29,567 bases of DNA from HGM04593 sp045647885 (lineage in GTDB: Bacteria; Bacteroidota; Bacteroidia; Bacteroidales; Bacteroidaceae), in NCBI GenBank assembly GCA_045647885.1, contig JAZRMX010000002.1, positions 1-29,567 of the forward strand. Direction: 5' to 3'. The stretch's first letter is position 1. The number at the start of each line of letters is the position of its first letter. Of this stretch, positions 1 through 5,977 are shown piece after piece. Both the position numbers and the translations under genes were made by a program. The notes under the pieces were generated by a model, which saw only the letters and a list, made by a program, of their open reading frames with translations, did no database searches and was not told where the DNA came from.

Positions 1-1
1 C

Positions 2-193
2 GGAGATATTCTTTATATCAAATATGAAAGAGATGGCTTTACAGGTTATAAAATTAGGGAATTTAAGAGTGTACATGGAGAAGATGCTGTAAACACTATT
101 TATTATACAGCGGAAAATAAACCAAAAGATTCTCATGATCCTCACAAATTGACAAATATTGAGGGTGTAGTAAAATACAATTTCAAATCATAA
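2..193 (+). CDS. C-terminal part of an unknown protein (5' end outside window)
   Basis: An open frame enters from the left edge and ends at TAA 191-193, giving 63 residues that begin GDILYIKYERDGF and end VVKYNFKS. The composition is AT-rich, charged and beta-like, with no membrane segment, and I do not recognise the family. A strong hairpin terminator follows six bases after the stop, which supports this being a true gene end. It lies directly downstream of two minus-strand recombinase genes (convergent), so it may be cargo of the same acquired region, but that is inference. The start codon and most of the protein lie outside the window. Confidence 0.6.
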   Translation, partial: GDILYIKYERDGFTGYKIREFKSVHGEDAVNTIYYTAENKPKDSHDPHKLTNIEGVVKYNFKS

Positions 194-198
194 TTTAA

Positions 199-234
199 GA
201 ATGAGGGAGCGAAATGCTCCCTCATTCCTTTTTT
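199..234 (+). terminator. Intrinsic terminator after the left-edge gene
   Basis: A perfect 12-bp inverted repeat, GAATGAGGGAGC and its complement, encloses a 5-base loop (GAAAT) and is followed by a C and six Ts. It ends the plus-strand gene finishing at 193 and lies just outside the 3' end of the convergent recombinase gene. Confidence 0.85.
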
Positions 235-243
235 AAGTGGTGC
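235..243. repeat. Candidate attachment-site half (copy of tRNA-Phe 3' junction)
   Basis: The nonamer AAGTGGTGC occurs here and again at 3084-3092, where it covers the last six bases of tRNA-Phe and three flanking bases. Allowing one mismatch, the match extends to 12 of 13 bases (TTTtAAGTGGTGC against TTTcAAGTGGTGC). The two copies bracket exactly the two recombinase genes. Recombinases that use tRNA 3' ends leave such duplications, but 9 bp is short and may be chance. Confidence 0.3.
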
Positions 244-245
244 AG

Positions 246-1499
246 CTATGTTTGTCCATCAAATATGTCTTTTAGTTTTTCTACATTAGATTTATTATAT
301 CCATTGTAATAATATTTTTGGATATTTTCAGCCTGGGTACCAGATAAAGACGAAACATAAGCAACTGGTAATCCGTTGTTAATTGCCAGTGATATGGCGG
401 TACGTCTGAAGATATATGAATGCAATCTAAAATCAAAGCCTAATTTTTCCCCAACATTGTGTAGCCACAGATTTAAGTGCTCTCTGAATTTCTTCATTTG
501 GTACTGATACTTTTTGTGCAGTTTCTCTTTCTTGTCATCAACTATTGGGAATATGTAACCATAAGGTGATAAACCTTTGTATTTTGTTATAATCTTTGAC
601 ATTCTTGTAGATATGGGGATTTCTGCCAACTTAAAAGTTTTTCTTCTCTTGATTTGGATGGTATTGCGGTTTGTGATATTGCTTTCGTGTAGATAAACAG
701 CATCGCATGGAGCTAAGAAAGAATGCAGTAAGAAGCAACTGAAATCATAGAATAATTCCACTGTCTCCATATTGAATTTCTCTGTAGTAAATTCTTCAAT
801 ATTGATATTAAGAAAATCTGTCAATTGCTCTTCAGATAATACGATAGGTATTTGATGACCTTTGTATGTTTTCGGAATATATCTTTTGAAATTAAAATCT
901 CCAATTTGTGACATTGAGAATTTGACATGCTGATCTTTATCAGCCTTAAATAAAAAAGCTCTAAAATAATTGACTGCTCCAATGTAACCACTGTCATTCG
1001 CAAATAGTTGCGCTATTTTTGCACAAGTTTCATATCTAATAGACTGGAAAGTTAATGAAGAGAATTGAGGTATCAGCCTTTTGCATTTAGTTAGAAGGTA
1101 TTTATATTTTAGATAGTTCTCTCCAGGTTTCATTTTCTCTCGTTCTATGACTGCATTCATAAACTCTTCAACGGAATCATAGACTTTTACATGATTGTAC
1201 ATCAAATCAAAGTCGGAAGTCTTATTTATATGTCCATAAAATGATGCGATTTGCCGGGCAGAAAACTCAGGATATTCAAACATTAGTTTCCTATATACAT
1301 TTTTATAATCCTCCAGTATCTTATTGTTTTTAGCGCATGAAGGGGCATGGCTACTAAACCTTTCATGCTCCTTCATCCAATATTTCAGATTGGGTTGTCC
1401 GATTAACAGATGTCTAACCGATTTGTAATACCGTTCCTTCTTTTCGCTGATTCTTAATACCAGCATTCCGTCTTTGATGATAAATTTTAGCTTAACCAT
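246..1499 (-). CDS. Tyrosine recombinase/integrase, paralogue 1
   Basis: A site-specific recombinase of the phage-integrase type, likely to move DNA into or out of a chromosomal site. Numbering residues from the upstream Met (1508), an arm/N-terminal domain covers about 1-90, a SAM-like core-binding domain about 110-205 and a catalytic domain about 225-410. Box II is YIFRRTAI (Arg368) and the Tyr cluster is 399-401. The usual first Arg aligns with Ser263, the His of HxxR with Tyr365 and the late His with Thr391. As I recall, IntDOT of CTnDOT also has Ser at the first-Arg position. The start at 1499 (MVKLKF) is preferred because the paralogue begins identically; Met at 1508 adds only MNN. It lies 55 bp downstream of its paralogue, same strand, so the two are probably co-transcribed. 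It is AT-rich compared with the core genes to its right. Confidence 0.85.
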   Translation of the reverse strand: MVKLKFIIKDGMLVLRISEKKERYYKSVRHLLIGQPNLKYWMKEHERFSSHAPSCAKNNKILEDYKNVYRKLMFEYPEFSARQIASFYGHINKTSDFDLMYNHVKVYDSVEEFMNAVIEREKMKPGENYLKYKYLLTKCKRLIPQFSSLTFQSIRYETCAKIAQLFANDSGYIGAVNYFRAFLFKADKDQHVKFSMSQIGDFNFKRYIPKTYKGHQIPIVLSEEQLTDFLNINIEEFTTEKFNMETVELFYDFSCFLLHSFLAPCDAVYLHESNITNRNTIQIKRRKTFKLAEIPISTRMSKIITKYKGLSPYGYIFPIVDDKKEKLHKKYQYQMKKFREHLNLWLHNVGEKLGFDFRLHSYIFRRTAISLAINNGLPVAYVSSLSGTQAENIQKYYYNGYNKSNVEKLKDIFDGQT

Positions 1500-1554
1500 A
1501 TTGTTCATTAATTAAAGTGACACAATATGATAAACTTAATAAAATTGCCCAATA

Positions 1555-2832
1555 TTACATTGCCGCCCTCATAAATGCCATCTGGAGTTTCTGCTGATTG
1601 ACTATACTGTCACCATTGTAGTAATGTTCCTGAATCATTTCAATGCTGGTTCCAGCCGCCATCGCTACGTATGCAATAGGCAAACCGCTATCTAAGGCTA
1701 CAGTAATGGCTGTATGGCGAAACACATAGGCATATAGATTGTAATCCAATCCCAGTTCTTTCCCTACGCATTTGAGCCATATATTAAGTTTCTCTCGGAA
1801 TTTCTTGAACAGGTAATCGGCTGTTGTGTATGCAGCTTCTTTCTTATCGTCCATAATCGGAAACACATACCCATCAACCGTCTGACCTCTATATTTGGCT
1901 ATTATATCTGCCATTGCTGGAGATACAGGGATTTCTACAGGTTGGTGGGTCTTCTTACGCTTGACACGTATTGTATTGGCTCTGGTGATGTCCGAATACT
2001 TCAGCTTGATTACATCACACGGAGCAAAGAAGGAATGGAACATAAATACGCAGAAGTCATAGTATAGTTCAACCTGCTTGCGGTCTTTATAGGATGGTGT
2101 AAGGCTGGATAGGTCCACATTTAGGAATTGTTTAAGTTGTTCCGTAGTAAGAATGTCTGGTTTTTTATCATCTACACAATGTCTCTTAGGATTGTAATCA
2201 GCAAATATAAAGTCTCCTATCTGGGTAAGGGAGAATGGCACCTCTTGGTCTTTGCTCGCTTTGCCCAGTACATTCCTGAATGCTTTAGTCGTACCCTTGT
2301 AGCCATCATGTTTGGCAAAGGTATGAGCAAGCCGCACACAAGCCTTGTAATCGAGTGACTGGAAGGTTAATGACGAGAAGCCTTTGATGATTTTGCGACA
2401 CTTGCTCAGTAGCTTAGAGTACGTCTCAAAATTACAGCCTTGTTTCGCTTTCTCGCGCACTATAATCTCTTCCATGTATTTCTCTACAAAGTTGAACTCG
2501 GAAGCGTCTACGGCTTCTTCTGTGGCTTTCTGTGGGCTAATTATGCCGACTTGTTTGATTGGCTGGAAGTATGAGGCTACTTGGCGTGCTGTAAGTTCAG
2601 GGCGTTCTAATAGCAGCTTTGTGTAAGTGCTTTTGAACTCCTCCAGTGCCTTGTTGTTCTCGGAGTATGAAATGGCATTGCAAGTGAATCGCTCTTTGTC
2701 TGCGTTCCAATGCCTTTCCAAATTAGGACTGCCGGTCAAAAGATGCTTGACCGATTTGTAATATCTCTCTTTTCCCTCACTTATTCTTAGGACCAGGGAA
2801 CCGTCCTTAACAATGAATTTTAGTTTCACCAT
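1555..2832 (-). CDS. Tyrosine recombinase/integrase, paralogue 2
   Basis: A 425-residue tyrosine recombinase collinear with its downstream neighbour over the whole length (both start MVKLKFI.KDG.LVLRISE). It has an N-terminal arm domain, a core-binding domain at about 110-215 and a catalytic domain from about 228. Visible catalytic features are the basic hairpin KRKKT (291-295), YVFRHTAI with Arg372, and Tyr404/405. Non-canonical positions are shared with paralogue 1: Ser267 at the first Arg, Tyr369 for the HxxR His, and Thr395 for the late His. AAGAAAAGAG just before ATG could serve as a ribosome site. The gene reads away from tRNA-Phe, whose 3' end lies 255 bp upstream, the usual layout of an integrase at a tRNA attachment site. 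The paired genes may form a two-recombinase system. Confidence 0.88.
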   Translation of the reverse strand: MVKLKFIVKDGSLVLRISEGKERYYKSVKHLLTGSPNLERHWNADKERFTCNAISYSENNKALEEFKSTYTKLLLERPELTARQVASYFQPIKQVGIISPQKATEEAVDASEFNFVEKYMEEIIVREKAKQGCNFETYSKLLSKCRKIIKGFSSLTFQSLDYKACVRLAHTFAKHDGYKGTTKAFRNVLGKASKDQEVPFSLTQIGDFIFADYNPKRHCVDDKKPDILTTEQLKQFLNVDLSSLTPSYKDRKQVELYYDFCVFMFHSFFAPCDVIKLKYSDITRANTIRVKRKKTHQPVEIPVSPAMADIIAKYRGQTVDGYVFPIMDDKKEAAYTTADYLFKKFREKLNIWLKCVGKELGLDYNLYAYVFRHTAITVALDSGLPIAYVAMAAGTSIEMIQEHYYNGDSIVNQQKLQMAFMRAAM

Positions 2833-2904
2833 AGCTCTTTTCTTGTTTCGTATTTAAGAATAGAAAGATGATGAACCAATGGTTTCCGTAATACTGAAAT
2901 TTTT

Positions 2905-2926
2905 CAATGTACACCACAATGTACAC
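2905..2926. repeat. Tandem 10-bp direct repeats upstream of the recombinases
   Basis: CAATGTACAC occurs at 2905-2914 and again at 2917-2926, a 12-bp period. The pair sits between the recombinase start and tRNA-Phe. Spaced short direct repeats in this place resemble integrase arm-type binding sites or an operator; neither role can be proven from sequence. Confidence 0.45.
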
Positions 2927-3049
2927 TAACCAGGTCGTTCCCTTTTTTCGACTTTTTGACTTTAACAGAATTATATAGATACCAATGTGGCATGTAATTC
3001 ATTGTATATCAATAGTGTAAACCTGGCAAAATGTCAAATTAAGTATAAC

Positions 3050-3078
3050 GAAAAAGGAAGCTGATTTTCTCAACTTCC
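3050..3078 (-). terminator. Terminator downstream of tRNA-Phe
   Basis: On the minus strand GGAAGtTGA, a GAAAA loop, and TCAgCTTCC form a nine-position stem with one mismatch, followed by TTTTTCG. It starts nine bases beyond the tRNA-Phe 3' end and separates that tRNA from the recombinase pair. Confidence 0.75.
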
Positions 3079-3086
3079 CTTTCAAG

Positions 3087-3159
3087 TGGTGCCACCAGGA
3101 ATCGAACCGGGGACAAAAGGATTTTCAGTCCTTTGCTCTACCAACTGAGCTATGGCACC
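3087..3159 (-). tRNA. tRNA-Phe (GAA)
   Basis: 73 bases fold as a cloverleaf on the minus strand. The acceptor is GGTGCCA/TGGCACC with discriminator A, the D arm is GCTC/GAGC, the anticodon loop CTGAAAA gives GAA, and the T arm contains GGTTCGATTCC. CCA is not encoded; the 3' flank reads CTTGAAAGGG. The 3' end is also the copy of the nonamer repeated at 235-243, making this the likely integration target of the neighbouring recombinases. Confidence 0.97.
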
Positions 3160-3175
3160 TTGGCTTTTGCGAGTG

Positions 3176-3207
3176 CAAATGTAGAGCATTTTTTTGACTC
3201 CCGCAAA
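3176..3207 (-). promoter_or_regulatory. Promoter of tRNA-Phe
   Basis: Minus-strand TTTG (3207-3204), a 20-base spacer and TACATTTG (3183-3176) match the Bacteroidetes consensus exactly. Transcription would start about a dozen bases before the tRNA 5' end at 3159. Confidence 0.8.
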
Positions 3208-3250
3208 TAAAAAGGCAAAAAAGTGACGAATTTTTAAAAAATTCCTGTTT

Positions 3251-3285
3251 TTTGCGTAAAAAACCACGAATATGCGTTATATTTG
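3251..3285 (+). promoter_or_regulatory. Probable promoter of the tRNA-Gly/tRNA-Pro unit
   Basis: TATATTTG (3278-3285) is a full match to the -7 element TAnnTTTG. The nearest TTTG (3251-3254) is 23 bases upstream, a little longer than usual, so the -33 assignment is weak. It would give a leader of about 55-60 bases before tRNA-Gly. Confidence 0.5.
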
Positions 3286-3351
3286 CAGTGCAATTAAGCT
3301 TGTAACTTGTTGTTGAGTCAAAGAAGAGGATAAATAAATTACAAGGATATT

Positions 3352-3423
3352 GCGAAATTAGCTCAGTGGTAGAGCATTGGCTTCCCAAGCCGAGGGTCGT
3401 GGGTTCGAATCCCATATTTCGCT
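3352..3423 (+). tRNA. tRNA-Gly (CCC)
   Basis: A 72-base cloverleaf: acceptor GCGAAAT/ATTTCGC with discriminator T, D arm GCTC/GAGC, anticodon arm TTGGC-TTCCCAA-GCCGA giving CCC, and T arm around GGGTTCGAATCCC. CCA is not encoded. The next tRNA begins 17 bases downstream, so the two are probably one transcript. Confidence 0.96.
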
Positions 3424-3440
3424 CAAATTTTATTAGTGTA

Positions 3441-3513
3441 CGGAATGTAGCGCAGTTGGTAGCGCACTACGTTCGGGACGTAGGGGTCGGGCGTTCGAGT
3501 CGCCTCATTCCGA
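3441..3513 (+). tRNA. tRNA-Pro (CGG)
   Basis: A 73-base cloverleaf: acceptor CGGAATG/CATTCCG with discriminator A, anticodon arm CTACG-TTCGGGA-CGTAG giving CGG, and T loop TTCGAGT. CCA is not encoded. A hairpin terminator starts six bases after the 3' end, and a near-identical terminator lies 625 bp further on. Confidence 0.96.
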
Positions 3514-3516
3514 CAC

Positions 3517-3552
3517 AAGGCGACAAACGAGCATTTTCGGTTGTCGCTTTTT
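3517..3552 (+). terminator. Terminator of the tRNA-Gly/tRNA-Pro transcript (repeat copy 1)
   Basis: GCGACAA and TTGTCGC pair, with an inner CGA/TCG and one A.G mismatch (base 3527), followed by TTTTTC. The whole 36 bp recurs at 4142-4177 with a single difference, so this is both a terminator and one arm of a direct repeat bracketing the small membrane protein gene. Confidence 0.85.
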
Positions 3553-3635
3553 CTTTTTCATTCTTGTAATTGCTTGAAAATAAGCGCATAGTCTTGAATA
3601 CTTCGTTCTCATTTTCTGTTCGATAATTACAGCCA

Positions 3636-3666
3636 CTTGGTATATTTATTTTTTTTGTTACATTTG
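3636..3666 (+). promoter_or_regulatory. Promoter of the small membrane protein gene
   Basis: TACATTTG (3659-3666) is a perfect -7 element. CTTG (3636-3639) lies 19 bases upstream as an imperfect -33. The start codon is at 3689, so the leader would be about ten to fifteen bases. This shows the inserted segment carries its own promoter. Confidence 0.65.
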
Positions 3667-3688
3667 TACAATATTAAAAAAAACAATT

Positions 3689-4021
3689 ATGTATAAAGCA
3701 AATAGCCATAAGGAATTAAAAAAACTTTTAAAAGAGGACAAATTTCCTATTCACATTGTAGATGAAAACACAATAAAGGTTGTAGAAACAATGGAGGAAC
3801 TAAAAAAGAAAGGAGTAGTTGTAACAGCACGTGATAAAATTTGTGCTAAAATCTTTAAGACATTTTCACCTGAACATTGTATGATTTCAGAATCAGCCGT
3901 TGTTGCTTTGGCAATAATATCAGCTGTTACATTGCTTTCTTTGTATGCGTTATATAAAAATAAAGATATAAAAGTGGAATACAATAAAGATGGGAGTGTT
4001 GTACTTAAGACGAGCAATTAA
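3689..4021 (+). CDS. Small protein with one C-terminal-half membrane helix, unknown function
   Basis: 110 residues. The N-terminal part is charged and mixed helix/strand, including HKELKKLLKEDKFP and VETMEELKKKGVVV. One hydrophobic helix follows at about residues 69-88 (AVVALAIISAVTLLSLYALY), then a short basic tail, KYNKDG-like, ending KTSN. There is no signal peptide, so a single-span or tail-anchored inner-membrane topology is likely. A good Bacteroidetes promoter lies immediately upstream, and the ATG follows an A-rich leader. The gene is AT-rich and sits alone between two copies of the same terminator, suggesting it came in as a unit. I do not recognise the family. A toxin, immunity or phage-related small membrane protein would fit the context, but nothing in the sequence proves any of these. 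Confidence 0.7.
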   Translation: MYKANSHKELKKLLKEDKFPIHIVDENTIKVVETMEELKKKGVVVTARDKICAKIFKTFSPEHCMISESAVVALAIISAVTLLSLYALYKNKDIKVEYNKDGSVVLKTSN

Positions 4022-4143
4022 ATATGCAAAATATAACTCATAGCTACTTGTCTTTTCAATCCTTCAGAACAAAGCTTATGCTCTACAAAGTCCATAATGC
4101 GCTCAAAGTCCTCTATGAACTTGTTTGAGATTTTATAAGTAAA
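4018..4143 (-). pseudogene. Possible remnant of a gene end, convergent with the small membrane protein gene
   Basis: On the minus strand an open frame of about 41 codons reads FTYKISNKFIEDFERIMDFV and so on to TAA at 4018-4020, overlapping the stop codon of the plus-strand gene. Its residue pattern is amphipathic-helical and more protein-like than usual antisense frames. It has no convincing start: the upstream end runs into the terminator repeat at 4142, as though a gene had been cut there. It may instead be a chance open frame. Confidence 0.25.
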
Positions 4144-4179
4144 GGCGACAATCGAGCATTTTCGGTTGTCGCTTTTTTT
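4142..4179 (+). terminator. Terminator, repeat copy 2
   Basis: A 36-bp near-identical copy of the tRNA-Pro terminator (one difference, T4152 for A3527). Here the stem is a continuous 11 bp (GCGACAATCGA with TCGGTTGTCGC) with one G.U pair, a six-base loop and seven Ts. It would end the transcript of the small membrane protein gene. The better pairing here suggests this copy may be closer to the ancestral one. Confidence 0.85.
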
Positions 4180-4191
4180 AATCGCTTTTAT

Positions 4192-4223
4192 TTTGCTTTT
4201 GCCACAGCGATACATTATCTTCG
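4192..4223 (+). promoter_or_regulatory. Promoter of the membrane protein/secreted protein/lpd unit
   Basis: TTTG (4192-4195), exactly 20 bases, then TATCTTCG (4216-4223), a one-mismatch -7 element. The start codon of the first gene is at 4253, about 20 bases beyond the expected transcription start. Confidence 0.65.
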
Positions 4224-4252
4224 CAAAAGACAAATCTAAAAAACAGATTGTT

Positions 4253-4915
4253 ATGCTAAAGAATATAACATCACCCACGGCTGTCACGGCACTTTTGTTG
4301 CTTGCCGGTGCCACAGCCATTCCCACAGCACTTGCTTATGGCGTGGAAGAACATCGGTACAGCATTCTGCGCGAGGATGTTTATCACCTCGGCGTGGGAT
4401 TCTTTGCTTTAGGAGTGGTTTTTATGGCAATACAGATAATTTTCAAGATAAGGAAGTGGGAGCATTTTGCCAGAATAAAGGCTGTGAGAAGAAGATGGCT
4501 TATGGCAATGAGCCTTGCTACCACCCTAGCAATATATCCCGGAATAATCATATACAGCATAATTCAAATAAGGTTATTCAACGAGTGGGATGTTGCCACA
4601 TCCACAAGAATTATGGTGGCGTGGGTTTTTGTCCTCTACATTCTGTTGCCGCTTAACGCGCTGCTTCTACTAGCCTTGCCACGCACAAAACTACCAGCCA
4701 TTATGCGAATGCGCTACTCACACACATCAAAGGAACTTAATGCCTGGCGCGTATTCTTCACCCTTCTCCTCGTGACCGACATTTTCATTCTCGCCACAAG
4801 CCTTATCAACGGTTTTGTAACCGGCATTGTTGCCGCCGTGATATATATGTATATACTCTTTGCACTGCACACCGGCAAAATTGAGTGGAAAGAAGAGAAG
4901 CAAGGAGATAAATAA
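4253..4915 (+). CDS. Six-helix integral membrane protein, unknown function
   Basis: 220 residues beginning MLKNITSPTAV. Six hydrophobic segments are visible, at about residues 7-28, 44-64, 77-101, 112-140, 163-182 and 184-206, joined by short basic loops such as KIRKWEHFARIKAVRRRW. The polar tail is WKEEKQGDK. No catalytic motif, transporter signature or cofactor site is evident. The frame stays open upstream into the terminator repeat, but the ATG at 4253 lies just after a good promoter and is taken as the start. The next gene begins 11 bp after the stop, so co-transcription with the secreted protein and lpd is likely. Function unknown. Confidence 0.75.
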   Translation: MLKNITSPTAVTALLLLAGATAIPTALAYGVEEHRYSILREDVYHLGVGFFALGVVFMAIQIIFKIRKWEHFARIKAVRRRWLMAMSLATTLAIYPGIIIYSIIQIRLFNEWDVATSTRIMVAWVFVLYILLPLNALLLLALPRTKLPAIMRMRYSHTSKELNAWRVFFTLLLVTDIFILATSLINGFVTGIVAAVIYMYILFALHTGKIEWKEEKQGDK

Positions 4916-4926
4916 TCGCATTTATT

Positions 4927-5964
4927 ATGAAAGCACTTGCATCTGTTTTTATTCTTGTCTTTAGCATTCTACCAACTTTTGCACAACAAGAGAGGGAGGT
5001 TAAAGCATTCTTGAATGAGGTTTACGAAGAGGTTACTGAGGCATACAATAACCGCACGGGCACCGATGCTATAACAGTCAAGTACTGCTCGACCGTGTTC
5101 AAGGAACTCTACCGCGAAGTGCTTCGCAAAGAAAAGAGCTACGGCCTTTTAAGAGAAGACGACAACGATGTGTGGCACCGTGTGAGTGATTATTACGACA
5201 AGGGCTCCTTCACTATTGCCGAAGTAAAAAAGATAGAAGGAAAAGATGTGTACCTTGCGTGGGTGGATGCACTGTTTACCTGCACAGAATACGATGGGCC
5301 TACAAAATTCAGATGCGCGGTATATGTAATACCCGAAAAAGGAAGCTGGAAAGTAGATGATTTCAAGTATGAGCACGACGCTGCAAGCGACGCCACAGAA
5401 ATGCGGCAAAACCTCGCCAACGCAACCAAAACCTTTGCAAATCCCGACTCCGCAACTATAGCCTATAGTTTGAGCAAAATCTACAAAGAGGTTGTACGCC
5501 AAGCAAACAGCGAAAAATGCAATACATCCATTCTCACTCAAATATGCTGTTCCAATAAGTTCAAGAAACTCTACAACGAGGTCACTTATTGGGAGAAGAA
5601 GTTCGGTGAGATGATTGCCGGAACAGACTGCTGGATAAGAGTGCAGGACTGGGACAAATTAGGAGATTTTGAGATATCGAATATAAAAATAACAAGCCCG
5701 TCGACAGCCGTAGCCGATGTTACCACAACATACATTATGCTCACCACAACTGGCGAGGAGAGCTACAAAGGAAAAACCCTATTGAACCTTATTTGCGAGA
5801 ACGGCGAGTGGGTTATCGACGATTTTACCAGCTACAACGGCAACGGCGAGCCCTACACCGAGAGCGACAGCGACTGGTATAAAAAAGGCATACGGGAGGC
5901 TGAAGAACGATGGAGCGAGAGCATAGAGAAAGGCGACATTTGGTGGAAGGAAAATAATCAATAA
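4927..5964 (+). CDS. Secreted protein with two tandem copies of one alpha/beta domain
   Basis: 345 residues. The N terminus (MKALASVFILVFSILPTFAQ) is a typical signal peptide, probably cut near residue 19-21, giving a periplasmic or exported protein. The mature part holds two homologous units, about 23-148 and 176-303. Each reads as a helix with [F]K.LY.EV..(W)EK.[FY]G, then D.W.RV.D...[GL]GxF.I, strands, and a closing GxWxxDDF. The layout resembles NTF2-like/DUF3828-type lipid- or ligand-binding modules, but I cannot assign a family firmly. A charged tail follows (ESIEKGDIWWKENNQ). It is 11 bp after the membrane protein and 13 bp before lpd, which points to one operon. There are no catalytic residues I can name. 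Confidence 0.8.
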   Translation: MKALASVFILVFSILPTFAQQEREVKAFLNEVYEEVTEAYNNRTGTDAITVKYCSTVFKELYREVLRKEKSYGLLREDDNDVWHRVSDYYDKGSFTIAEVKKIEGKDVYLAWVDALFTCTEYDGPTKFRCAVYVIPEKGSWKVDDFKYEHDAASDATEMRQNLANATKTFANPDSATIAYSLSKIYKEVVRQANSEKCNTSILTQICCSNKFKKLYNEVTYWEKKFGEMIAGTDCWIRVQDWDKLGDFEISNIKITSPSTAVADVTTTYIMLTTTGEESYKGKTLLNLICENGEWVIDDFTSYNGNGEPYTESDSDWYKKGIREAEERWSESIEKGDIWWKENNQ

Positions 5965-5977
5965 ATAAAATATAATT

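Noticed and set aside
3082..3415. Overlapping minus-strand open frames across the tRNA genes
   Set aside because: They translate the complements of tRNA-Phe and tRNA-Gly; the cloverleaf structures explain the sequence.
4166..4252. Extended N terminus of the six-helix membrane protein
   Set aside because: It would start inside the terminator and run through the promoter; ATG 4253 fits the promoter position.
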